The notes under the pieces are model-generated. The model was not told the origin of the DNA. It was given only the letters and a program-made list of their open reading frames with translations, and did not search any database. Position numbers and translations under genes: made by a program. A DNA stretch of 64,000 nt from CAKZNE01 sp964485405 (GTDB lineage: Bacteria > Bacteroidota > Bacteroidia > Flavobacteriales > Schleiferiaceae), in NCBI GenBank assembly GCA_964485405.1, contig CAZAJG010000009.1, positions 43,330 to 107,329 of the forward strand. Direction: 5' to 3'. This document shows positions 51,101-59,683 of this stretch, piece after piece (the stretch's first letter is position 1; each line of letters starts with the position of its first letter).

Positions 51101-52524
51101 ACACTCGGTTTGGAACCAGCGGGCTGGTTAATGGGGTTATTAAGCATAATAATTTTAGTGATTTTGTTTTGGATCTGGATATCCAGGCCAATGAACTTTT
51201 GGCTTTAAACACTACAATTGAAGATAATGAGGCATATTACGGAAGAGCGTTTATAAGTGGCTTAGTTAGTTTTGATGGAACACCTGGTGACATGATTATT
51301 AAAGCGAATGTATCCGCAAAGCGAAATTCTAAATTTTATTTACCTCTAGATGGAGCCACAGAAGTGAGCCGTTCAGATTATGTGGTTTTTGTTTCTCCTG
51401 AAGCTACAGAAGAAGAAGTGCTAGAAGAGGAAATTAGAAAACTGAATAGCCAAGGTTTAAGCCTGGATTTTAATATTGGCATTGATCAAAGTTCAGAGGT
51501 GCAGCTGATTATAGATCAGCAAACAGGTACCAAACTTCGTGCTGTAGGCGAGGGGAATGTGAGAATAAAAATAAACCCGAGGCAAGAGGTACAAATGTTT
51601 GGAACCTATACCGCTACCGAAGGAGAGTTTTTACTGTCCTTGGAAAATGTAATTAAAAAGAAATTTATTGTTGAACGTGGAGGAACGGTAAGCTGGAATG
51701 GAAGCCCTACAGAGGCTTTGGTAAATATATCTGCAATCTATCAAACCCGTTCAGATCCTAGTCCGTTAGTACCAGATTATGAAGGGGGAAGAACACTAAT
51801 CAACTTGAAACTGAATCTTTCCGGGGAACTTCAAAATCTAAACAAAAGCTTTGTTATCGAAGCGCCAAGAGCAAATTCTACCACACAAACGTCTATTACC
51901 AATAGATTATCTGATGAAGACAAGATGAATCAACAAGTCTTCTCTCTATTGGCTATGGATGCTTTTTTACCAGATCAAGGGATCAGCGGAGGTGAGTTTG
52001 TTTCCAACAGTGCCAATGCTTTTGACTTCTTGGCGAGTCAAGCTAGCAATTGGATAAATCAAGCCACTGGTGATTACAACGTGTCTTTAAGCTATCAAAA
52101 TGCCACAGCAAACCGAACGGAAGATGATGTTACCATAAACTCACAGGAGGAAGTGGAAGTTGGCGTTTCAAAACGCTTTTTTGATGATAGAGTGACCATA
52201 AATGGTAGAGTAGGAGTAGCCTTAGGCGAAAATCAAAGAGAAAACCAAGTAGCAGGTGATTTTGAAGTAGAATACAACATTACCGAAGATGGACGTTTCC
52301 GAACCAAAGCCTTTAACCGTTCTGTTCAGGATCAATTCTCTTTTACGGAACAAAACTACCAACAAGGGGTGGGTGTATTCTATCAGGTGGACTTCAATAC
52401 CTGGTCTGAGCTCATAGACAGTATTTTTAGCCGAAAAGATTCCAGTAAAAGTCAAGAAAGGGAGAATCCCCCTGCTGCTGGCAAAAAGGAAGAAGAGGAA
52501 GCACCGACCGAGTCAACTCGTTAG
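48121..52524 (+). CDS. tamB: TamB/DUF490-family translocation and assembly protein
   Basis: About 1467 residues or slightly more. It has an N-terminal membrane anchor, a very long beta-rich AsmA/TamB-like repeat region (LDL-type strands and many internal repeats), and the C-terminal DUF490 domain, with SLSGELQNLNKSF, MNQQVFSLLAMDAFLPDQG, FLASQASNWINQATGDY and VSKRFFDDRVTINGRVGV. TamB bridges inner and outer membrane and works with a BamA-type partner in lipid or outer-membrane protein delivery. The end is Lys/Glu-rich (ERENPPAAGKKEEEEA). Start is uncertain: TTG at 48121 is the first ordinary start codon, but the frame is open back to 48055 and encodes RRLVKIVFRLF just before the hydrophobic helix, which is what a TamB anchor should have. 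Confidence 0.88.
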   Translation: MLLLTVIMSFPASQTWAGKKATKWLNSEYDLNTSLGGLRYQFPDKFVFRNLYIPDDQEDTLIFAENLSIRFSAFSSNSNKLSSAKVEGEKVQFNWFIKEGDSISNLKYFTQKFAKPEEEKDKDTPPFKLEVETIVLSGSHFRYKNYNCDSCTAYFLKDIDLELDEFDLEGPYLSINIENLSTLEDTRYGLEKLKGVFHYWANEISLSKMDIVTQRTNLHGDLALEFDSISDFKDFSNKVKLKANFTDASRLSSSDLIAYIPSFPNFKTIGISGSIDGPLNAVEAKELELRIGSDTRLKSDLKLINPTRAESIYIEAENLHLNISVADAQEFFPLFSSKSLPKQLEVLGKVWFDGNFEGFLNNFKSEGILITDIGEVDMDLFFNNQDSLNVAYNGDVEVSDLDLGRLLEDSIFGKLSASMNLSGKGLTPAEMNTKLLGEINAFEYKGYKYVNANVDGKILEGDFQGDFKVNDPNLKFDFKGKASLSKDISSYDFVASIDTANLLALKLTKDSITNISTELDINFRALNYDKWKGNIKVTKTTIENVSDFYFFKDILIKSNSFEDTNKFLTVESNILDAHLNGSYTLKGVSNAMLYHFRKFLKDPGGEKIIAPNEDFEFDLHIKNTRVLSEIFLPDLYMESNSKANGTYKGKTKELEIAFNSPGFKLKQNELTEVDLKYYGQEKKTLLGLSVEKTELKNGLLVDSLTLGNQLIEDTLFFDFKWVVKDSIGSKTFLKGFVKQDDTVGYHFGIADSDFNIGDRKFSITEENKIFVDNGRVQIQDLIISGTKERITINGNLSKNPNEILRVGLENFDMGLVNYFLRRDDAKFAGNISGGLILSQALSTPRFALDLDVDSLKLNGLLFGDLRANSDWDYNNDSIRVSTTLKKGSIETVSIDGLYLATKSHGIDLNLRFDQFGLAAFNPFVSNLVENLRGNLAGDLKIKGRLSKPKITGELELPRVAATVGILQTDYNFSNNPVIQIEENQFKIKDLSIRDTRFGTSGLVNGVIKHNNFSDFVLDLDIQANELLALNTTIEDNEAYYGRAFISGLVSFDGTPGDMIIKANVSAKRNSKFYLPLDGATEVSRSDYVVFVSPEATEEEVLEEEIRKLNSQGLSLDFNIGIDQSSEVQLIIDQQTGTKLRAVGEGNVRIKINPRQEVQMFGTYTATEGEFLLSLENVIKKKFIVERGGTVSWNGSPTEALVNISAIYQTRSDPSPLVPDYEGGRTLINLKLNLSGELQNLNKSFVIEAPRANSTTQTSITNRLSDEDKMNQQVFSLLAMDAFLPDQGISGGEFVSNSANAFDFLASQASNWINQATGDYNVSLSYQNATANRTEDDVTINSQEEVEVGVSKRFFDDRVTINGRVGVALGENQRENQVAGDFEVEYNITEDGRFRTKAFNRSVQDQFSFTEQNYQQGVGVFYQVDFNTWSELIDSIFSRKDSSKSQERENPPAAGKKEEEEAPTESTR

Positions 52525-52594
52525 TTGTATATATCGATAATAAAAAAAGTGACTCTATTATTGGTGGTGCTTTTATATGTTTTTCAATAAAAAT

Positions 52595-52660
52595 TTATAT
52601 CGCAACATTCTCTAGAATGGTAAACTCACAATCGGTTATGCTTACTCTTTTAATCGGATT
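52595..52660 (-). pseudogene. Remnant of a ribB/ribA 3' end (C-terminal 21 codons plus stop)
   Basis: Read on the minus strand the fragment encodes NPIKRVSITDCEFTILENV-A-I followed by TAA; the intact ribB in this window ends NPIKRVGITGYGLTIVENV-T-M-TAA. Ungapped, 49 of 66 bases agree by my count. Two codons upstream of the remnant (52667-52669) the frame has a stop, so nothing longer survives. The remnant is in the same orientation as the true ribB and lies on the other side of the 4.6-kb T9SS cargo gene. No other feature is recognised in 52525-52713. Confidence 0.75.
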
Positions 52661-52713
52661 GGAAATTCACACTATTAAAGAAATGGAAGAACAAGCCAAT
52701 ATTCAGTTTCATT

Positions 52714-55700
52714 CTATAGTTTGATCAGTTTTTCCGTAAATGTAAATCCATTAAGCTCAACTTTCACGAAATAAACTCCTTTGGGAAGTTTTGTAAGGTC
52801 AAGACTTACATTTTCCTTTCTAGATTTAAACTCTTGTAAAAGCTTTCCATGTCCATCAAATAGTTTGATCCATTTCCAAGTGTTCGTTTGGGAAAACTCA
52901 AGCATGGTGATACCCTCAGTTGGATTTGGGAAAATCCGTATTTGATCTACAGCTTTAGCCTCAGAGATCCCAATAGTATTTTCCTGAACCGCATTTGTGG
53001 AAACCGCATTGTAGTTTGCAGATTTTCCTTTAATAGAGCAACCAGAGTTTAAAACCGCTTCTATAAAATAGGAAGTGTTCCCTAGCGGAGGGTTATTGTC
53101 GATAAATGTATTGAAAGAGCTACCGATAGAATCTATAGGTGTAAAACTTCCTCCATTTGATTTTCTTAGGATTCTGTAATACCATATACTCGCCCCTTCA
53201 TATTGATTCCAAGATAGATTTACCTCATTGTTAGATCCAATAGACGACTGGAGCAATATAGTTTTGTGGATAGCAGGATTGGTTTTAGGATAAATCACAT
53301 TACAAGCATCTTCTGTTTCAATATAGTAACGCGCCACTCTAGATGTGGGCTGAGAGGTAATATCTAGAAATTGACTTGAATCTCCATTGTTTACCGTTCC
53401 TATCTGTTGCCATACCCCAAAAACGTCCTTGTAAATATTGTAAGTAGCAATACCACTTTCATCATCTGGTTTATTAAAAACAATGCGATTAAACCCAGAT
53501 TGAACATCATAGGTAACCAAACAAATTTGAGCAGTGGTGTCCTTTGCAAACAAAAGCTCAATAACCAAAGTATCAGAGGCGCTAGTACAACCATTGGTAT
53601 CGATACTACTTACTGAGTAAGAACCGGAAGGGAGACTTCTACTTAGTCCGCCTAAGCCATCATTCCAAAGTACAGATTGAATTCCATTATTCAAACTCAA
53701 AGCAGTAGTTGTACCATCGCAAATAACCGTATCTATAGCCGAAATAAGCGGCACAATAGGTTGGTGATCCCATCCTAATACAATATTTGGAATGGCAATA
53801 GAACAGTTATTGGCATCCGTAATGGAGTAGTTGTATATACCAGGAGTAAGGTTACTCACTGAATCTGAGCTAGCAATAAGATTGCCTAATGTATCTGTTA
53901 AGAAAAATGAATATGGAGCTATACCACCACTTACCTGAACTCCAATTTCACCATCTGCTCCATTTGAACAATTGGAAGCGTTTACCAGTAAAGTTGCGGT
54001 TAATGAATCTGGTTGGTTGATGACAACTGTATCTATAAAACTACATCCATTGAAATCTGAAACAGTATAGACATACATGCCAGTATCCAGGTTGCTTAGG
54101 GAAGATGCGCTAAGACTTTGATCATGTTGCCAAGAGTAAAAATAGGGCGAAGAACCACCAGTAGGAGAGAGTGATATCTGTCCATTAGCAGCATTAAAGC
54201 ATGAAATAGAATAACCATTAAAATCACTGGTAGTAGCCATAACCGACAAAGGAGAAGGTTCTGAAATATTGAAATTAGAACTAATAGAACAATTGTTCTG
54301 ATCTGTAACGGTTAATGTATAAGAATTAGCAGTCAAGCCAAAAATATCCTTAGATGTTTGAGTGCTGTTAGACCAGCTAAAGTTGTAAGGAGCCAATCCT
54401 CCACTAATGGAAGTGGCTATAAAAGCATCGCTTCCACCATTACAGCTCACGTTAGCCGCACTATCCATTACAATAGTCAGTGGAGCGGGCTCTGTTAAGG
54501 TAATCGTATCCAACAAAAAGCAGTTGTTTGCGTCTATAATTCTAGTGAAATAAGTACCAGCTATCAATCCGTTAAAGGAAGAACCCATATTATAGTTGGT
54601 TCCTCCATCAATACTATACTGAATAGGAGATGTTCCACCAGAAGCAGAAAAGCTAATTTGCCCAGTAGAAGCACCATTACACAAAATGTCCATTTTACTA
54701 ATGGATTGACTTAAAGCGGCTGGCTCAATAATGTCAATCGAATCGGTTAATAGACACCCATTTGCATCAGTAATGGAATACACATATCTACCAGGGATTA
54801 AAGCGGAAACAGATTCGCTGTTTAAAGCACTGTTATGCGACCAGGTGAACGTATAGGGAGAAGTTCCACCGTTTGTATTTAAGTTAATGAACCCATCATT
54901 AGCTCCAAAACAGGAAACATCTGTTTTTAGAGGAGCATGTGTTAATATGGCTGGTTCAGAAACAACAACCGATATGGTTTGCGAGCAGCCAGATCCATCG
55001 GTTACCATTAAACTGTAATTGGTTGGAGGTAGGTTAAAAATATCCTCAATAGTATCTCCATTAGACCATGAATAGGAATATGGTAAAACACCATTGGCAA
55101 CAGAAACAGCAATGTATCCATCGTTTACTCCAAAACAGCTTATGTTAGAAGAGCTATCTAGTGTAAGAGATAGGAAACCGAATTGACTAAGAATCACAGT
55201 ATCTATCGCAAAGCATCCATTGGCATCAGTTACTTCTAAAGGATAGCTGCCCGCAGTTAAAGAAGAGAAGCTACTGGAAGAGGAAAGCGTATTTCCTCCA
55301 TCAATGCTATATTGATAAGGCGCTGTACCACCCAAAGCAGAGAATGAAATTACACCATCATCTACTCCCGCACAAAGAATATCTGTTTTAGTAAAAGAAA
55401 ACTGTAAGGAATCAGGTTCAGATAGGACTACGGTGTCCGTTAACGAAAGACCTTCAGCATCAGAAACTGTATAGACATATGTTCCAGCTATTAAACCAGG
55501 TGCTTGATTGGAAGTAAGTGTTGAGTCATGCGACCAGGAATAGGTATAAGGAGCGGTACCATCAGAGATTGAAATAGTTATTTGTCCATCCGAAGCACCA
55601 TTACATGAAATAGCATTGCCATTAAAACTAGAAGTGTTAATGGTAGGGGAGAATTTTTCCGAAACACTAAACCAACTTTGATGTCCTTCAAAAACATCCA

Positions 55701-57297
55701 TATCGTCTCCATCCGCTAAATTATCATAAGCCACCACTGCATATTCAGCGGTAATATCTGTAACACCATTTAGCATAAAAGAAGTTACATTTCCGGCATC
55801 AACAACAGTGTCATAAGAATACCCTGTTGGGTTACCCCAGTATATTTTATAGCCTGCTACATCTGCTTCTGGGTTGGGTTGCCAACTTAGAAAAATTGAG
55901 TTGTAAGAGGCTTTTTTTATCACATGAATTGGCGGGGAAGTTGGAGTATTTGTATCCGGAACCATTAATGTTGGAGAATAGATTACCAGACTTTTGTTGA
56001 AATTGTCATTTAAATCATAAATCTGTTGATTAACTGGATTGGGAATTTGCCAATAATTATTGATGGCATCAATGTCAAAACTCGAAAAATTTACATCATT
56101 ATAAATAATGTAGTTGTTCTTTGAATCAAATATATTGTTATTGTTAATACTATATGAGTTAGAATTATTATGAGTTCTTATAAGTGCACTCCCATAAAGA
56201 GAGTTATTGCTAATCATATTGTTGTCAAAATTCATATGATCAAGACCATTTTTCGAACTAACAATCAGGGCGTTGGATGAAGTTGTTAAACTGGAAGATG
56301 AGTTACTGGGTAGGTCGTTCTTATAAATATGATTAAATTTCATATTCAAGTCATTACTTCCATTCTCATGAAATATGACCGTGTTATTAGCAAATACGTT
56401 AGAGTCAATCTCAATGTCAGCTGATGTGTTGTAAACGGCTTCTATTGATCCCATAATAATATTTCGAGAAATTTTACAGCTAGTAGAGCCACAATTTACA
56501 CCCCTTGTATTACCGCTTAAAATGTTAGATTCAACTAATGTAGAAGTATTTGAGCTGCTTCCACTGTAATAGATTGTTATTGCGGCACCAGCATTAATGG
56601 CATTGTTTATAAATAAATTATTTGTGATCAATCCATTAGCTCCATTATAAAAAACCCCACTAGCTAGGTTGTTTTGAAATTTTGAATTCCTTACTTCCAG
56701 CGATCCTCCAGAATAGTTGTCAGCAAAAATTGCTGCATGAAGATGATTTGAGAATTCACAATTTCTAATTGTAACATCGGCATTATTATAATTTACATAT
56801 ACCCCGTAACTGTTCCCATCAGAAATATTACAATTATCAATATATAGGTCCGCGTTTAAGGTATACAAAGATCCAGATGATGTGCTATTACCAGCAAAAG
56901 ATACATCAACGTAATTAAAAATAGTTCCTGACAAATAGTTCCCCAAGGCATCAAATATTGGGTCAACACTTTGATCTAGTAAATTTATCCCTTCCCAATC
57001 GCCTGGGTTTGGGGTGGAACTATTACTAGTAAATGTTATTCTGAGGTTATTGTTTCCATTTGCAATTATTTCACCTCTACTTTGAATATTCAAACCAGAG
57101 TTAACTTTAACAGTAACCCCAGGCTCAATAATCAAAGTAACTCCAGTATTTACCAAAACATTACCAGTTACGATATATGGGCTATTCGCCAAACTCCAAG
57201 TAGTATTAGAGTTGATAATACCTGAAACATTGGTTTGAGAGAATCCTGCAAAATAAATGCAAAAAATAAATAGGAGAAGTCTAAGCTTAAGCGACAT
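52714..57297 (-). CDS. Beta-helix, FnIII and SprB-repeat protein, T9SS type-A cargo
   Basis: A 1527-residue secreted protein: signal peptide (1-21, ending FAGFSQ), a right-handed parallel beta-helix region (about 30-445; repeated N-rich rungs such as DVTIRNCEFSNH, EVRNSKFQNN, LITNNLFINN), one FnIII domain (about 450-545; FLSWQPNPEADVAGYKIYWG), eight SprB-type repeats (about 560-1180; each with SC.G..DG.I, GGT.PY.YSW and a GTY.Y.(V/I)(S/T)D ending), a further FnIII-like region and a type-A sorting tail (from IFPNPTEGI to FTEKLIKL). SprB repeats occur in the large gliding adhesin SprB; the beta-helix suggests polysaccharide contact. No catalytic residues can be named. It lies between ribB and a remnant of the ribB tail. 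Confidence 0.9.
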   Translation of the reverse strand: MSLKLRLLLFIFCIYFAGFSQTNVSGIINSNTTWSLANSPYIVTGNVLVNTGVTLIIEPGVTVKVNSGLNIQSRGEIIANGNNNLRITFTSNSSTPNPGDWEGINLLDQSVDPIFDALGNYLSGTIFNYVDVSFAGNSTSSGSLYTLNADLYIDNCNISDGNSYGVYVNYNNADVTIRNCEFSNHLHAAIFADNYSGGSLEVRNSKFQNNLASGVFYNGANGLITNNLFINNAINAGAAITIYYSGSSSNTSTLVESNILSGNTRGVNCGSTSCKISRNIIMGSIEAVYNTSADIEIDSNVFANNTVIFHENGSNDLNMKFNHIYKNDLPSNSSSSLTTSSNALIVSSKNGLDHMNFDNNMISNNSLYGSALIRTHNNSNSYSINNNNIFDSKNNYIIYNDVNFSSFDIDAINNYWQIPNPVNQQIYDLNDNFNKSLVIYSPTLMVPDTNTPTSPPIHVIKKASYNSIFLSWQPNPEADVAGYKIYWGNPTGYSYDTVVDAGNVTSFMLNGVTDITAEYAVVAYDNLADGDDMDVFEGHQSWFSVSEKFSPTINTSSFNGNAISCNGASDGQITISISDGTAPYTYSWSHDSTLTSNQAPGLIAGTYVYTVSDAEGLSLTDTVVLSEPDSLQFSFTKTDILCAGVDDGVISFSALGGTAPYQYSIDGGNTLSSSSSFSSLTAGSYPLEVTDANGCFAIDTVILSQFGFLSLTLDSSSNISCFGVNDGYIAVSVANGVLPYSYSWSNGDTIEDIFNLPPTNYSLMVTDGSGCSQTISVVVSEPAILTHAPLKTDVSCFGANDGFINLNTNGGTSPYTFTWSHNSALNSESVSALIPGRYVYSITDANGCLLTDSIDIIEPAALSQSISKMDILCNGASTGQISFSASGGTSPIQYSIDGGTNYNMGSSFNGLIAGTYFTRIIDANNCFLLDTITLTEPAPLTIVMDSAANVSCNGGSDAFIATSISGGLAPYNFSWSNSTQTSKDIFGLTANSYTLTVTDQNNCSISSNFNISEPSPLSVMATTSDFNGYSISCFNAANGQISLSPTGGSSPYFYSWQHDQSLSASSLSNLDTGMYVYTVSDFNGCSFIDTVVINQPDSLTATLLVNASNCSNGADGEIGVQVSGGIAPYSFFLTDTLGNLIASSDSVSNLTPGIYNYSITDANNCSIAIPNIVLGWDHQPIVPLISAIDTVICDGTTTALSLNNGIQSVLWNDGLGGLSRSLPSGSYSVSSIDTNGCTSASDTLVIELLFAKDTTAQICLVTYDVQSGFNRIVFNKPDDESGIATYNIYKDVFGVWQQIGTVNNGDSSQFLDITSQPTSRVARYYIETEDACNVIYPKTNPAIHKTILLQSSIGSNNEVNLSWNQYEGASIWYYRILRKSNGGSFTPIDSIGSSFNTFIDNNPPLGNTSYFIEAVLNSGCSIKGKSANYNAVSTNAVQENTIGISEAKAVDQIRIFPNPTEGITMLEFSQTNTWKWIKLFDGHGKLLQEFKSRKENVSLDLTKLPKGVYFVKVELNGFTFTEKLIKL

Positions 57298-57351
57298 CTT
57301 GGGAATTTAATAGGTTAGTAATCTTTCTAGATAAAGTAGATTTATCTGATG

Positions 57352-57359
57352 CAAAGGTA
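57352..57359 (-). promoter_or_regulatory. Putative -7 box for the SprB-repeat cargo gene
   Basis: The minus strand reads TACCTTTG, a perfect TAnnTTTG, 54 bases before the ATG and 40 bases past the ribB stop. No good -33 TTG is seen at the right distance. Confidence 0.45.
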
Positions 57360-57399
57360 AAGATTGATTTAATTACTAAGCTATTTAAACTTCAAAATG

Positions 57400-58542
57400 T
57401 TACATCGTAACATTCTCCACAATAGTAAGCCCATAACCCGTAATACCCACACGTTTAATCGGGTTATTGGTTAGTAGCTTCACCTTGGTAATATCCAGAT
57501 CGTGTAAAATTTGAGCGCCTACCCCAAAGTCTCTATTGTCCTTGGCAAAAGATACTTTATGGGTATTTGAACTAGAGTCTTCTTTAAATGCACGAATGCG
57601 TTTTAAAAGATCATCGGCAGAGCGATTTTGGTTCATGTATACCACAGCACCTTTTCCTTCTTCTGATACTTTTTTCAATGCTTTTTTTAATTGCACACTG
57701 GTATCTGAAGTAAGGATTTCAAAAATATCGTTGGCAACACTTGCAGAATGCATCCTTACCAATACAGGTTCATTTTTTTTCCATTCCCCTAAGGTTAGCG
57801 CAATGTGGATTTGATGATTGGTAGTCTGCTCATATACTTTCAGGTTAAATGGACCATACTCCGTATCCAACTGAAACTCTTCTTGTTTCTCAATTAGTGA
57901 CTCCTTACTCATTCGGTAAGCCACTAAATCCTCTATGCTTATCAGTTTAAGATCGTGCTTTTTAGCAACCTCTCTCAGTTGAGGAAGTCTAGCCATAGTG
58001 CCGTCTTCATTTAAGATCTCTACGAGTATACCAGCAGGTTTAAACCCGGCTAAGCGTGCTAAGTCAATGGCAGCTTCTGTATGACCAGTTCTTCTTAAAA
58101 CGCCACCCTCCTTTGCTTTTAAAGGGAAAATGTGCCCTGGGCGGCCTAAGTCTTCGGCAGAAGTATTTTCATCCACCAAAGCTTTTATGGTTTTGGCTCT
58201 ATCGTGAACCGATATTCCGGTTGTACAACCATGCCCGATTAAATCTACAGATACGGTAAACTGAGTATGGTGGAGAACGGTATTCTTTTCCACCATCATG
58301 TTGAGATTCAATTCATCACAACGCGCTTCAGTAAGAGGAGCACAGATTAAACCACGGCCATGGGTAGCCATAAAGTTGATCATTTCAGGACTTACCGTCT
58401 CTGCAGCGGCAATAAAGTCGCCTTCATTCTCTCTATCCTCATCATCAACAACAATTACCACCTTTCCGTTACGGATATCTTCAATGGCTTCTTCTATCGT
58501 ATTCAATTTACTCTTGATTTCTGCTTGTGGGCTGCCAGACAT
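57400..58542 (-). CDS. ribB: 3,4-Dihydroxy-2-butanone-4-phosphate synthase with degenerate GTP-cyclohydrolase-II domain
   Basis: A 380-residue protein of riboflavin synthesis. The N-terminal DHBP synthase (about 1-210) is intact: DDEDRENEGDFI, HGRGLICAPLT, GHGCTTGISVHDR, RPGHIFPL, RRTGHTEAA and EILNEDGTMAR. The C-terminal domain aligns with GTP cyclohydrolase II but has lost its active site: the segment that normally holds three zinc cysteines reads HSASVANDIFEILTSDT, and the QEGRGIGL motif reads NQNRSADDL; only flanking structure such as RDFGVGAQIL and KLLTNNPIK remains. It should therefore act as RibB, with RibA supplied elsewhere. The start overlaps the preceding glycosyltransferase gene by 35 bases. 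Confidence 0.9.
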   Translation of the reverse strand: MSGSPQAEIKSKLNTIEEAIEDIRNGKVVIVVDDEDRENEGDFIAAAETVSPEMINFMATHGRGLICAPLTEARCDELNLNMMVEKNTVLHHTQFTVSVDLIGHGCTTGISVHDRAKTIKALVDENTSAEDLGRPGHIFPLKAKEGGVLRRTGHTEAAIDLARLAGFKPAGILVEILNEDGTMARLPQLREVAKKHDLKLISIEDLVAYRMSKESLIEKQEEFQLDTEYGPFNLKVYEQTTNHQIHIALTLGEWKKNEPVLVRMHSASVANDIFEILTSDTSVQLKKALKKVSEEGKGAVVYMNQNRSADDLLKRIRAFKEDSSSNTHKVSFAKDNRDFGVGAQILHDLDITKVKLLTNNPIKRVGITGYGLTIVENVTM

Positions 58543-59683
58543 TTGTGTTTACTCCTTTTAGATAAATAAAGAACCCTTTTAATAGCGCAAGGTTCATATA
58601 TAAAAAATGACCTGGATACTTTATCCATGACACCGTTTTGTTTTGCGAAAATAAGATTCCCAGTATTCCTAGAAAAAGAAAAGCGAAATAGCTGTAAACC
58701 AAGCCTTGATAAAAGGCACTTTGCTCCATTAAAAATAAGGAAGACGCGAACAGTAGAATTAGAAAAAAGGGGCTGAGCCATCTTAATATTTTATGAGAAA
58801 GAAAAGCAAGACCAACAGGGAAAAACTCTTTGAACACAAGTGTTTTAAAGCGGTTTAGATTTTGAAAATTCCCAATGGAAATTCGAACTTTTCTTTTAAA
58901 CTCTTCTTGTTTATGGGTACTTACATCTTCAAAACAGACTGCTTTTGAATTAAAAAGAACTTTATACTTCTTTTCTATCACGGATAAAGAAACAAAGAAG
59001 TCTTCCATAAAAAACAAGGGGGGGATGTTTGGAAATAGATCTCTACGGATGATGTAACATCCACCTTCTACACCCATTACTTTTCCAAAAAGCTCTGATT
59101 CGGCTTCCTTAATGCGGTTTTCTAATTGTAAATAAGACTTTTCTTGATTACTAATCCCTTGAGTGTTGTTTTTAAAATACTCTATGTTTCCTCCAACAAT
59201 ACCCGCAGCTTCGTTGGTAATGGTGCTAAGGAGCTGAGATATAGTATCTTTTTTGAAAATGATATTGGCATCAGTCAATATCAGATAGTCTGCTTTTGAG
59301 GCTTTAGTGAGTTTATTAATGATCCCAGCTTTTCCTGTTCTTTGATTGAAAGGCTGGTGATTGAGATTGGGAAACTCTTTTTGAAGCTTTGTAAGTATCG
59401 CATCCGTTTCATCCGAACAATTATCCGTACCTACCGTAACAATTAGTTTTTCAAGCGGGTATGTCGTGTGAAAGCTGCTCAAGATTTTTTCTCGAATAAC
59501 GCTTTCTTCATTGTAGGCCGCAAATATTATCTCTATGGTGGGCAAATCAGTTAAAGAAGCAACTTCTGGTGTAGATGTTTTAGGAAAAAACCTTTTGAGC
59601 AAAAGCAAGAGAGTAGGGTAGATTAGATACGTATGTAAAATCCCAAAGAGTGAGAGAAAAAAAACGATCTCAGTCAATTTCAT
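58508..59683 (-). CDS. Family 2 membrane glycosyltransferase
   Basis: A 391-residue processive-type GT2. An N-terminal helix (about 5-27) precedes a GT-A domain with IEIIFAAYNEESVI, the acidic VGTDNCSDETD and ILTDANIIFKK (DxD position), the MEDFF acceptor/catalytic motif and KRKVRISIGNFQN in place of QxxRW. Three to four C-terminal helices follow (about 285-375). It probably adds sugars to a lipid-linked or exported glycan at the inner membrane; sugar and acceptor are unknown. It overlaps the GT4 gene upstream by four bases and ribB downstream by 35. Confidence 0.87.
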   Translation of the reverse strand: MKLTEIVFFLSLFGILHTYLIYPTLLLLLKRFFPKTSTPEVASLTDLPTIEIIFAAYNEESVIREKILSSFHTTYPLEKLIVTVGTDNCSDETDAILTKLQKEFPNLNHQPFNQRTGKAGIINKLTKASKADYLILTDANIIFKKDTISQLLSTITNEAAGIVGGNIEYFKNNTQGISNQEKSYLQLENRIKEAESELFGKVMGVEGGCYIIRRDLFPNIPPLFFMEDFFVSLSVIEKKYKVLFNSKAVCFEDVSTHKQEEFKRKVRISIGNFQNLNRFKTLVFKEFFPVGLAFLSHKILRWLSPFFLILLFASSLFLMEQSAFYQGLVYSYFAFLFLGILGILFSQNKTVSWIKYPGHFLYMNLALLKGFFIYLKGVNTNVWQPTSRNQE

